NCBI GenBank assembly: GCA_030429625.1 | Contig: JAUIFA010000002.1 | Location: 186,001-250,000, forward strand | Origin: Alphaproteobacteria bacterium | GTDB taxonomy: Bacteria; Pseudomonadota; Alphaproteobacteria; Rickettsiales; UBA8987 | Length of the DNA stretch: 64,000 nucleotides | Direction: 5' to 3' | In this document: piece by piece, positions 25,688 to 35,418 of the stretch | Layout of the letters: every line of letters begins with the position of its first letter | Numbering within the stretch: the first letter of the stretch is position 1 | Translations under genes and position numbers: made by a program | The notes under the pieces: model-generated | Told to the model about the DNA's origin: nothing | What the model saw: the letters and a program-made list of their open reading frames with translations, nothing else | Databases searched by the model: none

Positions 25688-26955
25688 AATACATACCCTC
25701 CTTGTTTTTGTAAGAATTCACTTGCTCTATCATACCCTACATGAGCAGAATCAACTATTTTAGAATTTAGTCTTTTGTTATTTAAAGAATACAGCCCAAG
25801 CCCAACTTCTGTGCATGCCGCAATTACAAAAAGCTTTCCTTTAGTTGTCTTATTATAATGATCTATGACACCTTTAAGTTTATTGCCTCCAGCAACAGTC
25901 TTTCCAGCCAATATATCATTAAATAATGCTGAATTAACAACTTCTTGGTGGTTTTCATCTGGTGTTATTATTTTAATACCATCATTTGGACGTATTTTAT
26001 TTAAGGTTTTTGGGTATATTTTTGATTTTGCTGTAGAAGCAGAACCTAATACGAGTGCAGTACTACCACTTGGAAGCTTCTGAATGGTTTCTTCAATAAT
26101 GCTTACAACTGGCTTTTTGTAAGATTCTCGTATTCTATCAAAATATAAATGAACTGTATTACAATCTACTATTAAGAGCGTTGGCTCAGTTTGTTCTAAT
26201 AGTTTATTTGTTTCAAGTAATTTTGGTAATGGACTTAACGTATTTTCATTAGGTACTTTTGTTAAGGCATCTTCTTCTGCTCTTGGTACAGGGTTTGGCG
26301 TTTTTGAAGCGCTTAATGCAATTAATGCATTATTATAATTAAATGAAGAATACATCAAGCTTTCTGCTGTGCTCCAAGGTGTTACACCCCCAGAAATAGC
26401 TACCAGTGGCACATCTTCTTTTTTTCCAGACAAAATAGCTTGTAAGGCTGTTTCTCTAAATTGATTGGAACTTCTATCAACCACCTTATCGGCAATACCT
26501 AGAGCACTCTCTCTGGCTAAATTTCCCCAGCCTTGAATTAATTCCATAACTTTTTCGTATTGTTCACGTTTTGCTTTGGGACGTGGTGGCTTCTGATCAT
26601 ATAAATTTTGCTCAATACCATCCAACATTTCACTGGTGATTATAGGTAAGCTAGATGGTGGTATTACTATAGGAATAGTATTGGCAAGATTTTTATTATT
26701 AATAACCTGTTGTACCGCGATATCCGGCATCAGAGCAATCTCCACATCAAGCTTTGCCAAAACAGAGCTTCGTTCATTTACATGATGAACTGCACCAGAG
26801 CCATTGATTGCATGAGGCTCATTTCTATGGGAGCCATATATGGCAACTTCTGGAAACTCATTATAAGTCCATACATCAGTAGAGCTAGTCATTTCTCTAA
26901 AAACCAGTGCAGCTATCCGTGGATCTGATGTAGCTATTCCTATTTTTATTGTCAT
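25684..26955 (-). CDS. Aspartate/glutamate racemase-family protein with extra N-terminal region
   Basis: A 423-residue protein. Residues about 186-423 form a complete Asp/Glu racemase domain: the loop ISGGVTPWSTAE, catalytic Cys265 in VDCNTVH, the IIEETIQKL helix and the second catalytic Cys381 in AACTEVGLGL. Both cysteines of this cofactor-independent family are kept, so racemisation of Asp, Glu or a related substrate is likely. The first 185 residues are additional; their start (KIGIATSDPRIAALVFREM) resembles another, degenerate racemase N-lobe lacking Cys. ATG at 26955 has aaggg upstream. It heads a tightly coupled three-gene unit beside the lysogeny region and probably is cargo expressed from the prophage. 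Confidence 0.8.
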   Translation of the reverse strand: MTIKIGIATSDPRIAALVFREMTSSTDVWTYNEFPEVAIYGSHRNEPHAINGSGAVHHVNERSSVLAKLDVEIALMPDIAVQQVINNKNLANTIPIVIPPSSLPIITSEMLDGIEQNLYDQKPPRPKAKREQYEKVMELIQGWGNLARESALGIADKVVDRSSNQFRETALQAILSGKKEDVPLVAISGGVTPWSTAESLMYSSFNYNNALIALSASKTPNPVPRAEEDALTKVPNENTLSPLPKLLETNKLLEQTEPTLLIVDCNTVHLYFDRIRESYKKPVVSIIEETIQKLPSGSTALVLGSASTAKSKIYPKTLNKIRPNDGIKIITPDENHQEVVNSALFNDILAGKTVAGGNKLKGVIDHYNKTTKGKLFVIAACTEVGLGLYSLNNKRLNSKIVDSAHVGYDRASEFLQKQGGYVL

Positions 26956-27101
26956 ATACACCCTTTAGAAGTTGTACGAATCTGTGAGTATACCATAGAA
27001 ATAGTTAACGAAATGTTAATAAAGGCACTTTTTATACTTATCATAATTGGTTACAAAACAATAAACTGATGGAATTTTCAACCACAATTTATATTTTTTA
27101 T

Positions 27102-27130
27102 TTGACTGAATGAAATTTCCGTCATATAAC
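27102..27130 (+). promoter_or_regulatory. Promoter of the rightward cargo genes
   Basis: The -35 TTGACT (27102-27107), 17-base spacer and -10 TATAAC (27125-27130) lie 44 bases upstream of the ATG at 27174. This is a close match to sigma70 consensus. Confidence 0.7.
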
Positions 27131-27173
27131 ATATCTATATAACCAATTAATTATATCAAGGAGAGAGGATGCT

Positions 27174-27401
27174 ATGGGAAGAGAGAACGAGAACGACATA
27201 GAGATGGAGTTGCTTGCTGCGCGGTTGCAGGAGGCGGACAGGCACATACAGCATCAGGATGCGATCATCCACCGGCGCAACGTGACTATTGAGATGATGA
27301 AGCAAGAGATCGACCATCTCAAGAAGGATGAGGGCAGCACAAAAAATGATGGAAATATCATGCATCATGGCCGCGTGGTGGCCTATGCGAGCAATGCCTG
27401 A
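27174..27401 (+). CDS. Small coiled-coil protein (75 aa)
   Basis: A 75-residue hydrophilic protein that is almost entirely coiled-coil (MELLAARLQEADRHIQHQDA and a second heptad stretch). A gagagagg site precedes the ATG. It is first in a row of three small rightward genes behind the 27102 promoter. Function unknown. Confidence 0.55.
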   Translation: MGRENENDIEMELLAARLQEADRHIQHQDAIIHRRNVTIEMMKQEIDHLKKDEGSTKNDGNIMHHGRVVAYASNA

Positions 27402-27413
27402 AGGAGGTTTGCG

Positions 27414-27626
27414 ATGATCGATAAACCATTCCTTCTGCAGCTCTTTGTGGTGCAAGCCTGCCTGTTGGTGATGATGATTGGCGGGGTGTTGTTCATTGGC
27501 TATGTCGGCTATCGGAATAACGGCTTACAGCAGCAACGTATTGAATATCAGCGTCAGCATCTGGAGATCATCCGCCAGCACCTGGAACGGGATAACCGCA
27601 CCGCCACCTATAAGCTAAGTACGTAA
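27414..27626 (+). CDS. Small membrane protein with coiled-coil tail (70 aa)
   Basis: A 70-residue protein with one hydrophobic helix (about residues 7-31: LFVVQACLLVMMIGGVLFIG) followed by a polar helix rich in Gln, Arg and His that should form a coiled coil. An aggagg site lies 8 bases upstream. It resembles small phage membrane proteins of the superinfection-exclusion or holin/spanin kind in size only; no function can be assigned. Confidence 0.55.
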   Translation: MIDKPFLLQLFVVQACLLVMMIGGVLFIGYVGYRNNGLQQQRIEYQRQHLEIIRQHLERDNRTATYKLST

Positions 27627-27638
27627 GGGAGAGAAATC

Positions 27639-27965
27639 ATGGGAGAGCAAAACACTATTATCGGGCACCGCATCAAAACCATACGCAAGGCGCGTAAGAG
27701 GCATCAGAAGCAGATGGCTTCTAAGCTGGGTGTGGATGTCAGAACCTATCAGAAATACGAATATGGTGAAGTGGACATTACCACCGAGCGCCTAAAGCAG
27801 ATTGCCGAGATTCTCGACGTACCGGCCAGCTATCTTCTGGGTCAGGAAGTCTATACCGACGATCTCACAAGGGCACTCTACGGGCTGGTATGCGTTGTTA
27901 GTGAGCTTGAAAATGCCATCACAGAGATTGATACGGAATATAACCGCCCGATGGAGACGGCATGA
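27639..27965 (+). CDS. XRE-family helix-turn-helix regulator (second)
   Basis: A 108-residue protein with a standard Cro/CI helix-turn-helix (about residues 8-65: IKTIRKARKRHQKQMASKLG, then RTYQKYEYGEVDIT and ILDVPASYLLG). The C-terminal tail is helical and acidic. It has its own ribosome site (gggagag) and follows the two small genes with a 12-base gap. It may control the cargo operon or oppose the repressor at 24358; the targets are unknown. Confidence 0.78.
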   Translation: MGEQNTIIGHRIKTIRKARKRHQKQMASKLGVDVRTYQKYEYGEVDITTERLKQIAEILDVPASYLLGQEVYTDDLTRALYGLVCVVSELENAITEIDTEYNRPMETA

Positions 27966-28000
27966 GAGTTCGTCTTTTAAAAGAAATAACCCTTAAATAA

Positions 28001-28022
28001 CAGCAAAATACTGCTTTTGCTG
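28001..28022. other. Hairpin between regulator and lipoprotein gene
   Basis: A perfect 8-bp inverted repeat (cagcaaaa/ttttgctg) with a 6-base loop. It lacks a T run, so it is at best a weak terminator or an RNA-processing or binding site. Confidence 0.4.
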
Positions 28023-28087
28023 CCGTTCCCAATTTTAAAAAGATCTGCTATGCTCTATGCACCAAAACATACGATAAGGAAACAGAC

Positions 28088-28531
28088 ATGAAACACATAC
28101 TCATTACCACCACATTGACCCTGTTACTGACCGTCACCGGATGCGTGAGCCTGACCGAATCAGAAGCCAATGCCCTGAAACAACAAGCCAGAGAGGACGC
28201 TAAGAACGCCCCTGAATCGGAACATCTGGCCTATCTGCAATGTTATGCCTTGCACCCGATGAAGAAACGTTCTTGTAAAAGAGGATTTGCCCGCAGCGAA
28301 CCAAGGAGTCACTCCAGATTATCGGAATACACCCTGCCATATGATTACGAAGCAGAACGTTTAGGCTTTGTCCATTTTATCCGCACCCATGGCAAGCCAT
28401 GTGACGGCATTGATCAAGGCGTGTTGTTCGACAAAGAGCACAATGCCTACAAAGCTACTTGCACGGATAATAACAGCTATTTCCTGCATTGGGACAATGA
28501 CAATCAAACATGGCAGATGGTAGAACAATAA
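28088..28531 (+). CDS. Prophage-encoded lipoprotein (147 aa)
   Basis: A 147-residue protein with a lipoprotein signal (MKHILITTTLTLLLTVTGC; lipobox VTGC, Cys19). The mature part is charged in its first third and contains four further Cys that could form two disulfides. No domain is recognised. It has a likely aaggaa site and its own space on the rightward strand, consistent with a lysogenic-conversion gene that alters the envelope, for example by excluding other phages; that role is only a possibility. Confidence 0.65.
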   Translation: MKHILITTTLTLLLTVTGCVSLTESEANALKQQAREDAKNAPESEHLAYLQCYALHPMKKRSCKRGFARSEPRSHSRLSEYTLPYDYEAERLGFVHFIRTHGKPCDGIDQGVLFDKEHNAYKATCTDNNSYFLHWDNDNQTWQMVEQ

Positions 28532-28562
28532 ACCGCCCACACAACCAAAAGTTAATGAATTC

Positions 28563-28590
28563 TTTACTTTTAATAGATTGCCGTTAGAAT
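28563..28590 (+). promoter_or_regulatory. Candidate promoter of the lipase-RTX pair
   Basis: TTTACT (28563-28568), a 16-base spacer and TAGAAT (28585-28590) lie 46 bases before the ATG at 28636. The match is moderate. Confidence 0.45.
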
Positions 28591-28635
28591 ACACAGAAAT
28601 TTGGGACGAGAGATAGTCATATAAGGAAGGCAAAG

Positions 28636-29409
28636 ATGAAGACACTTAAAATAATTATACTTCTTATTATTGGGTTGGTGGTTGTGTATAAGCTCGCTTA
28701 CCCAACCTACACGTATCGTTATCGGATGACGGTGGAGGTGAATACGCCGGAAGGGGTGAAGTCTGGGTCAAGTGTGATTGAAGTCACAACTAGCCAATGG
28801 CCCAAGTGGTTGTCAGGGATTTCTGCTGGAAACCATTCAGGATATTATATAAAGGGTGAGGCTGTATTTGTTGATTTGGGAAGTGGTAAAAATATGGTTA
28901 CCTTGTTAGCAACTGGGCGTGATGCTGAAGGAGTCAATGCTATGGCTTATTTGTTGCCTCATGAGATGTTAAATAGGGAATATAAATCTGGTAGGCCTTC
29001 TGTAAAATGGGCACGTGAATTATCAAATATGGTTGGAAATAAAATTGAAATTCAGCCTAACTACATTCCAACTACAATAACATTTATAAATGACAATGAC
29101 CCTAGGTCTGCCGAAATTTTATATTCAACTGAGTCATATGATGCAAATAATGGTAAAGGTAAATATCTTTTCAAGAGAAGGGTTGCAGAAAATAATATAC
29201 AGTCTGTTTTTGGAGAAGGGTACACCTTAAAAGGGGTATATGTTGAACTTACACAAGACCCTGTATCAAATATCTTAAGAGAAAAGCTTCGTTGGATGAA
29301 CAATTCTATTGAGTTAAAGGAAAAGACTGCACAAGTTTATAAAGAGCGTCGCTATAACGGTGCTGACATATTTTTTATAAGAAAAAAATTATTTATCCGG
29401 GAGAGGTAA
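28636..29409 (+). CDS. Membrane-anchored companion of the lipase-RTX protein
   Basis: A 257-residue protein with one N-terminal membrane helix (about residues 4-22) and a large extracytoplasmic part containing VEVNTPEGVKSGSSVIEV and GEAVFVDLGSGKNMVTLL. Proteins of this type occur beside lipase or RTX genes in other proteobacteria as far as I recall, without a defined role. It ends 5 bases before the giant RTX gene, so the two form a pair. A chaperone, a foldase or a self-protection protein is conceivable (inference). Confidence 0.62.
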   Translation: MKTLKIIILLIIGLVVVYKLAYPTYTYRYRMTVEVNTPEGVKSGSSVIEVTTSQWPKWLSGISAGNHSGYYIKGEAVFVDLGSGKNMVTLLATGRDAEGVNAMAYLLPHEMLNREYKSGRPSVKWARELSNMVGNKIEIQPNYIPTTITFINDNDPRSAEILYSTESYDANNGKGKYLFKRRVAENNIQSVFGEGYTLKGVYVELTQDPVSNILREKLRWMNNSIELKEKTAQVYKERRYNGADIFFIRKKLFIRER

Positions 29410-29414
29410 TTATA

Positions 29415-32400
29415 ATGACAACATCACAAGATTTATTATATGCCATACTAGCTATGGATTCTTATAACCGTGGATCAGGGAGCAGTCTTGGAGATCCAGA
29501 TACAGGTCTTCCTGGAACATCTATTGCAAATCTAGAAATTATTAATAATTCTGACCAGACTGGTGATACAGGTTTAAGTTTTTTTGCTTCGGCATATAAG
29601 GATACGAAGGGTACGGCTGATACTTCAGATGATGAAATAATAATTTCCTACCGTGGCACGGATTTTATTCCGGCTGATATGATTACAGGTTGGTCCACTG
29701 GTAACGGCGCCTGGGATTCATTACAAGCACTTATAGGTACAAATTTTTTGCATAATATTGTAGGAAGTGATCCAGAAAATAATCCATTTAATGCCAATAT
29801 TTCATTTACCGGTCATTCTTTAGGGGGTGGGCTTGCCGGCTTAATGGCGAGTGTCTATGGCAAGGAAGCCATTATATTTAATAATATGCCTTTTATACGG
29901 TCTGCAAATGGGGTATTTGATACAGTAGTAGATGGTTTGTCAGAGCTGCCTATTGCTGTAGCATATTATTACAGAAATCTTGATATTGAAAGTGAATCAC
30001 CGCCACCTTTGGATTATAGTGATGTAAGTGGGTTTGCAACAAGCGGAGAATTTCTTGAATATATAAGAATTGGGGATTCGTATAATACGTATTTTGATCC
30101 ACATGCCAATGAAGGTGCTTTTGACTTACACAGTCAAGCATTGCTAGTAAATTTGATGTTTGCGGACCTTCATCCTGATTTTAATGAATGGATACATATT
30201 GCCCCAACTTTTATCGATACTCTTTTTGAGAATGAAGTTGGGGTTGCGTCAGGCTCTAATAATGCGGATGGGATGCTCAACAAGATTGCTTATTCGGCGA
30301 TTGAAAGTGGGGAATTGGTATTTGGGAATACGGCGGTTTTTGCTATGTGGGATGATGCCAGTGATTTGGGCGCCGCCTTTGATGTTGCTTCTGTTTCTGA
30401 AATTTTGGAAGATAAAGCAGATTCAATAACCAAGGCCTTTGTACAATATGCGGGTCATTTGGCGGATAATCAAGTAGAGCAAGATGATAATCCAAATGCT
30501 CTTGATGGGGTAATAGATATTTCTGGTGACCTCAGCTATGTTACGGTTAGCTTTAATGAACAGGATTGGGAAGCTGCTAATGGTGGAGAAATGCCTGATG
30601 ACATTATTGGTAGAACTGAGTTATTTAACCAAACATCTTCTCTGCTAACGTTTGGGGGTTTTTCTGCAGATGAATTTAGTAATTATATCTTTGGAACAGA
30701 AGAGGCTGCAACTTTTACCGTATTAGACGCAGCACCTACTGGAACAGCTAATATTATCTATGGTTCTAATGGAGTTGATCAAATCACGGGCTCTTCAGGT
30801 AATGATTATATCTTTGGTGAAGATGATAATGATGTACTAATTGGCGGCGGTGGGGATGATACCCTTAGAGGAGGTGAAGGTAGCGGCTTTCTTGATGGTG
30901 GAGCTGACTCAGATACTGCAGATTTTTCATATACAGGGCATAATGTAACTGCAAATCTAAGTACTGGAAATGCGCTTGTTGATTATACTTTTGAAGATGA
31001 ATATTATGGTTTTCTTTCGATAGAAAATATTATTAGTGGAACTGGTAATGATAATCTGACTGGAAATGACGAAGATAATATCCTCAATGGCTGGATGGGT
31101 AATGACAATCTAACTGGTGGTGCTGGTAATGATACATATGAGTTTACCTTGCGGTCTTTGTCTTTCGGGCAGGATGTTATTACGGACGATGATGGTCAAT
31201 TGTTGATTGGTGGTGTCGTTGTTGGGCAAGACGCAAACTCGACGAGTGGGTTGGCGCTTGTCACTCCCGATAATAACTCCCTGACACCCGGTCATTACAT
31301 TCTTTCGCATACCGGCACTAGCGTTTCACACAGTGGTATTAGTAGTAAAACCAATTTTAACCTACATATGGAGGGCGACAATCTGGTGATGTCGCGCAGT
31401 GGCTCGACGGATCAAATCACGATTAACGATTTTGTTGACGGTACGTTTGGCATTAGTTTTAACCAAGCTCCGATTGCGGTGGATGACCCTGACGATGCAC
31501 CTTATGTGATGGCTGAGATGGGTCAGTCGATTAATATTGATATTTTGCGTAACGACAGCGATCCGGAAGATGGCAGAATTGATCCGAACCCACCACAGCG
31601 CATTTCTGAGGGACTTAATCGACCGGCTCAAGGATCGCAAGAAGTGGTAACGATCGTTTCAGGCCCAACAAATGGTAAATATCACTATAATAAGAGTGAC
31701 GGCTCGGTGGATTACACCCCGAATAATGGATTTAAAGGAGCTGACAGCTTTACCTACACAGTACGGGATTCTCAAGGCGCGGTGTCTAATGAAGCTAGAG
31801 TGAGTGTTTTGGTGCGGGATATGGACAATGCTCCTACAGATTTTGCCAGTAACAGTCAAACTGCATGGGATGATGCAATATCCTTTAACTTTCCACGTAG
31901 CTGGGACCCCCTTGTTCTGGACCTGGATGGAGATGGGATTGAGCTAATTGATCCTGGTGACTCTGTTGTGTTCTTTAATATCAGCGGGGATGGAGTGGAA
32001 GAAAAGATCGGTTGGGTGCAGCCAGACGATGCACTGCTTGCTATGGACATAAATAACAATGGTCAGATTGATGACATTGCTGAATTGTTTGGTAACGATA
32101 CGATCAGTGGATTTGATGAATTGGCTTTACTTGACAGTAATAGTGATGGTTTGATTAATGTTTCCGATGTACAATTTAATGACATACAAGTGTGGCAGGA
32201 TGCAAACAGTGACGGCCATACGAATGCGGGTGAACTAAATAGCCTATCCTATCATGGCATTACAGAAATAGACCTGACTTATGAAGATGTGTTTGAATTT
32301 AATTCAGGGAACATCGTTGTTGAAACATCTAGCATGACAATTAATAACCAGGAACATCAGGTAGCCGATGTGTTATTTACGGTTGATAGGGTTTCATCAC

Positions 32401-35400
32401 CAGCACAGCCAGATGGTAGCCATATTCAAATTCTTCCAGAAACAGAAGATTTACCACAATCTCGTGGATACGGAACAATCTATGCACTCAATGAAGCAAT
32501 GAGCATTGATTCTATGTTGCTGAATATGGTAGAAGATTTTTCTTCTAGTGACATTACCCAAATGAGTTTTATCGAGCTCTTTGATTCTGCAAAAGATATT
32601 TTATTCCAATGGGCGGGTGTAGAAGATGTGCTTCCGGATAGTCGTGGACCGTTCATTAATGGTCAGAATTTGGCTTTCCTAGAACGGTTCCTTGGTGTAA
32701 GCTACCTTAGCGGCAATGACCCAACATCAGAATTTGAATCTAATTTGCTTAACCAGTCCTGGAATTTTACCTCAGAAAGCCTTATTACCCGCCTTCTTGT
32801 ACAAGGGCCAATGTCAGAAATATTTACCAACGCTAGCTATAATGCCAATCATGATGAGCTTGTAATAGGAACAGATTTAGACAGCATCATTGCAAATGCA
32901 CAAGCCATTGATGCTAATTTTGCTTATTGGTTTCTTGTGGGTAAAATTATTCATGATTATTCCTATACTATCAACGCAACGGATGAAGAAATTGTTCATG
33001 CGGTTGCGGATCTCATGTTTGAGAAAACTGGTGAAGCCATAAAATCCTTTGGCAATATTGTATTTGGCGATGAATCTAATAATAGTCTATCTGGTGATGG
33101 TAATAATGATGTTATTGTCTCAGGTGCTGGGGATGATACCTTACAGGGCGAGGATGGAAACGATATATACGTATTTGTTGAAGGAGATGGTAGTGATATT
33201 ATTTATGACAGAGGTGGTGATAATGACATTATTGATATTAATACCCCAGAGCTTTATATAACGCGTGGTACGTATTCGGGGTGGTTTACTACACATAATC
33301 ATCTCTATATTCGTTATGGGGATGGTGATGTAATAATGATATCTGGGCATTTTTTTGATCCAGACAAAATCATTGAAAGTGTTAATGGAATTGATTTAAC
33401 CGGAGCCTTACCTGTTGTTGGGTTACCTGGAATTGGAGAAAATTTAGCAGGGTCAGATTTTAACGATACGATTATTGGCGGCGATGGGAGTGATTTTTTA
33501 TTCGGCCATGGTGGAGATGACCTCTATGTCTTTAACATTGGCGATGGAAATGACGGGATTAGTGAAGATTCAGGCAATGATTCTATTACTGTTGAAGGAG
33601 ATTTTTATCTCACTCGTGGTTATGGAGGGTTAGACGATCATGATCTTTATATTCGTTATGGGAACGACGATATGGTAAAGGTAGAAGAGCATTTTTATAA
33701 CGACTATCAAATTATTGAAAGCATCAACGGCATAGATTTAACCGGCGGGTTACCAATTACAGGACTTGCTGGTGTCAGTGAAACATTGGCTGGTTCTGAT
33801 TTTGACGATACCATCACCGGAGGGGATGGAGATGATTTCCTGGTTGGGAATTTAGGAGACGATGTGTATGTTTTTAACATCGGCGATGGTGACGATACGA
33901 TCAGCGATCACCACGATGAAACCAATGTGTTGCAGCTTGGCCCTGGCATTGTTGAGGCCGATCTTATCATCACCGTAGAAGAAGATGGCAATGTGACCAT
34001 TGGGTTCCAGGACAATGGTACCGACTCGATCCATATTGAAGGTGATATTCGAATAGGAGAGAATCAGATACAGCTTATTCGCTTTAATGACGGTTCTGAG
34101 TTTAATCTTTCTGAAATTGATCCGTATGCGGGAACAGTCGTTGAGGGTACCACAGGCAATGATTCGCTGACGGGAACAGAATTAAACGATACGCTCATTG
34201 GTTATGAGGGAAATGATACACTACGAGGTTATGAAGGGAATGACATTCTTGATGGCGGTGCAGGCAATGACTATCTATATGGCTACGATGGCAACGATAC
34301 ATTAATTGGTGGAAGTGGAGATGATGTTACCAATGCTGGTGCAGGCAACGATATCTATCTCTATAATATTGGTGACGGTGCGGATACCATCAACGACAAT
34401 TATCAGGACATCAATGTGTTACAATTTGGGGCGGGCATTACACAGAACGACATAACATTAGAGATTGAGACAGACGGTTCTCTGACCGTTCAATTAAATG
34501 GCAGCCCCACCGATTCCGTCCATATTGAGGGCAACCTCTCTACGGGTCAAAGTGAGATTGCCTTTATCCGCTTTGATGACGGCTCCGAAATTGATGTGTC
34601 TGAAATTGAAAGTAATATCTCAATATTAATCGAAGGGACATCCGGCAATGACACACTTATTGGCACTGTGGGTCACGACACGATATACGGTTATGCCGGA
34701 GATGATTTGATTGATGGGGGAGCAGGCAATGACAGGATATATGGCTACGATGGCAACGATACCATTACTGGTGGCGCAGGCAATGACTCTTTGCGTGGTT
34801 ATGGTGATAATGATACCTACCTTTACAACATCGGCGATGGTAATGATACCATTTACGATTATGACGGTGAGTATAACGTATTGCAATTAGGGCCTGGTAT
34901 TACTCAAGGCGATATTCGGCTACATATTGAATATGGTTTGCACGTAGATTTTTACAATAGCCCAGACGATTCTATTTACATTCAGGGTAGCTTTAACGAT
35001 GGTGAAACCCCGTTGGATGTTATTCGCTTTGATGACGGTTCCGAAATAGATCTCAATGGCGGATTGGTACTGGAAGGCACAGACAGCTTTAATTCCCTTG
35101 GCGGAACACCCTATAATGATACCATCTATGGCTATGGTGGTACTGATTTTATCAATGGCGAGCAAGGAGATGATATCATTTATGGTGGTGATGGTGGTGA
35201 TCGTTTCAGCTTTTATGCAGATCGTGATGGAAACGATACGATCATGGACTTTGTCAGTGGCATCGATCAGATGTGGCTGTCCAATTCCTCTTTTAACAAC
35301 GCTGCTGAAGCCGTTGCTGCGTTCTCAAACGAAGTGTTGGACTTTGGTAACGGCAACACCATCACCTTGGTGGGTGTTACCTCACTGGTAGAAAATGATT

Positions 35401-35414
35401 TTGTGATTTTCTAA
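29415..35414 (+). CDS. Giant lipase (class 3)-RTX secreted protein (1999 aa)
   Basis: A large secreted protein with, in order: an alpha/beta-hydrolase lipase domain (about residues 1-260) whose nucleophile is Ser135 in TGHSLGGGL; RTX repeats (about 445-525); a cadherin/Ig-like beta domain (about 675-800, PNNGFKGADSFTYTVRDSQG); an acidic EF-hand-like calcium region (about 820-960, LDLDGDGIEL); and then several RTX blocks (about 1210-1930). A serralysin-like C-terminal segment (FVSGIDQMWL to the end) follows. It lacks a Sec signal, as expected for type I export, but no exporter is in the prophage. It converges on the spanin genes with 4 bases between. Confidence 0.88.
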   Translation: MTTSQDLLYAILAMDSYNRGSGSSLGDPDTGLPGTSIANLEIINNSDQTGDTGLSFFASAYKDTKGTADTSDDEIIISYRGTDFIPADMITGWSTGNGAWDSLQALIGTNFLHNIVGSDPENNPFNANISFTGHSLGGGLAGLMASVYGKEAIIFNNMPFIRSANGVFDTVVDGLSELPIAVAYYYRNLDIESESPPPLDYSDVSGFATSGEFLEYIRIGDSYNTYFDPHANEGAFDLHSQALLVNLMFADLHPDFNEWIHIAPTFIDTLFENEVGVASGSNNADGMLNKIAYSAIESGELVFGNTAVFAMWDDASDLGAAFDVASVSEILEDKADSITKAFVQYAGHLADNQVEQDDNPNALDGVIDISGDLSYVTVSFNEQDWEAANGGEMPDDIIGRTELFNQTSSLLTFGGFSADEFSNYIFGTEEAATFTVLDAAPTGTANIIYGSNGVDQITGSSGNDYIFGEDDNDVLIGGGGDDTLRGGEGSGFLDGGADSDTADFSYTGHNVTANLSTGNALVDYTFEDEYYGFLSIENIISGTGNDNLTGNDEDNILNGWMGNDNLTGGAGNDTYEFTLRSLSFGQDVITDDDGQLLIGGVVVGQDANSTSGLALVTPDNNSLTPGHYILSHTGTSVSHSGISSKTNFNLHMEGDNLVMSRSGSTDQITINDFVDGTFGISFNQAPIAVDDPDDAPYVMAEMGQSINIDILRNDSDPEDGRIDPNPPQRISEGLNRPAQGSQEVVTIVSGPTNGKYHYNKSDGSVDYTPNNGFKGADSFTYTVRDSQGAVSNEARVSVLVRDMDNAPTDFASNSQTAWDDAISFNFPRSWDPLVLDLDGDGIELIDPGDSVVFFNISGDGVEEKIGWVQPDDALLAMDINNNGQIDDIAELFGNDTISGFDELALLDSNSDGLINVSDVQFNDIQVWQDANSDGHTNAGELNSLSYHGITEIDLTYEDVFEFNSGNIVVETSSMTINNQEHQVADVLFTVDRVSSPAQPDGSHIQILPETEDLPQSRGYGTIYALNEAMSIDSMLLNMVEDFSSSDITQMSFIELFDSAKDILFQWAGVEDVLPDSRGPFINGQNLAFLERFLGVSYLSGNDPTSEFESNLLNQSWNFTSESLITRLLVQGPMSEIFTNASYNANHDELVIGTDLDSIIANAQAIDANFAYWFLVGKIIHDYSYTINATDEEIVHAVADLMFEKTGEAIKSFGNIVFGDESNNSLSGDGNNDVIVSGAGDDTLQGEDGNDIYVFVEGDGSDIIYDRGGDNDIIDINTPELYITRGTYSGWFTTHNHLYIRYGDGDVIMISGHFFDPDKIIESVNGIDLTGALPVVGLPGIGENLAGSDFNDTIIGGDGSDFLFGHGGDDLYVFNIGDGNDGISEDSGNDSITVEGDFYLTRGYGGLDDHDLYIRYGNDDMVKVEEHFYNDYQIIESINGIDLTGGLPITGLAGVSETLAGSDFDDTITGGDGDDFLVGNLGDDVYVFNIGDGDDTISDHHDETNVLQLGPGIVEADLIITVEEDGNVTIGFQDNGTDSIHIEGDIRIGENQIQLIRFNDGSEFNLSEIDPYAGTVVEGTTGNDSLTGTELNDTLIGYEGNDTLRGYEGNDILDGGAGNDYLYGYDGNDTLIGGSGDDVTNAGAGNDIYLYNIGDGADTINDNYQDINVLQFGAGITQNDITLEIETDGSLTVQLNGSPTDSVHIEGNLSTGQSEIAFIRFDDGSEIDVSEIESNISILIEGTSGNDTLIGTVGHDTIYGYAGDDLIDGGAGNDRIYGYDGNDTITGGAGNDSLRGYGDNDTYLYNIGDGNDTIYDYDGEYNVLQLGPGITQGDIRLHIEYGLHVDFYNSPDDSIYIQGSFNDGETPLDVIRFDDGSEIDLNGGLVLEGTDSFNSLGGTPYNDTIYGYGGTDFINGEQGDDIIYGGDGGDRFSFYADRDGNDTIMDFVSGIDQMWLSNSSFNNAAEAVAAFSNEVLDFGNGNTITLVGVTSLVENDFVIF

Positions 35415-35418
35415 ACTA

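Noticed and set aside
32900-35200. CRISPR-like array or tandem DNA repeat in the RTX gene
   Set aside because: The repeats are in-frame RTX nonapeptide units with varying codons, with no constant repeat and unique spacer pattern.
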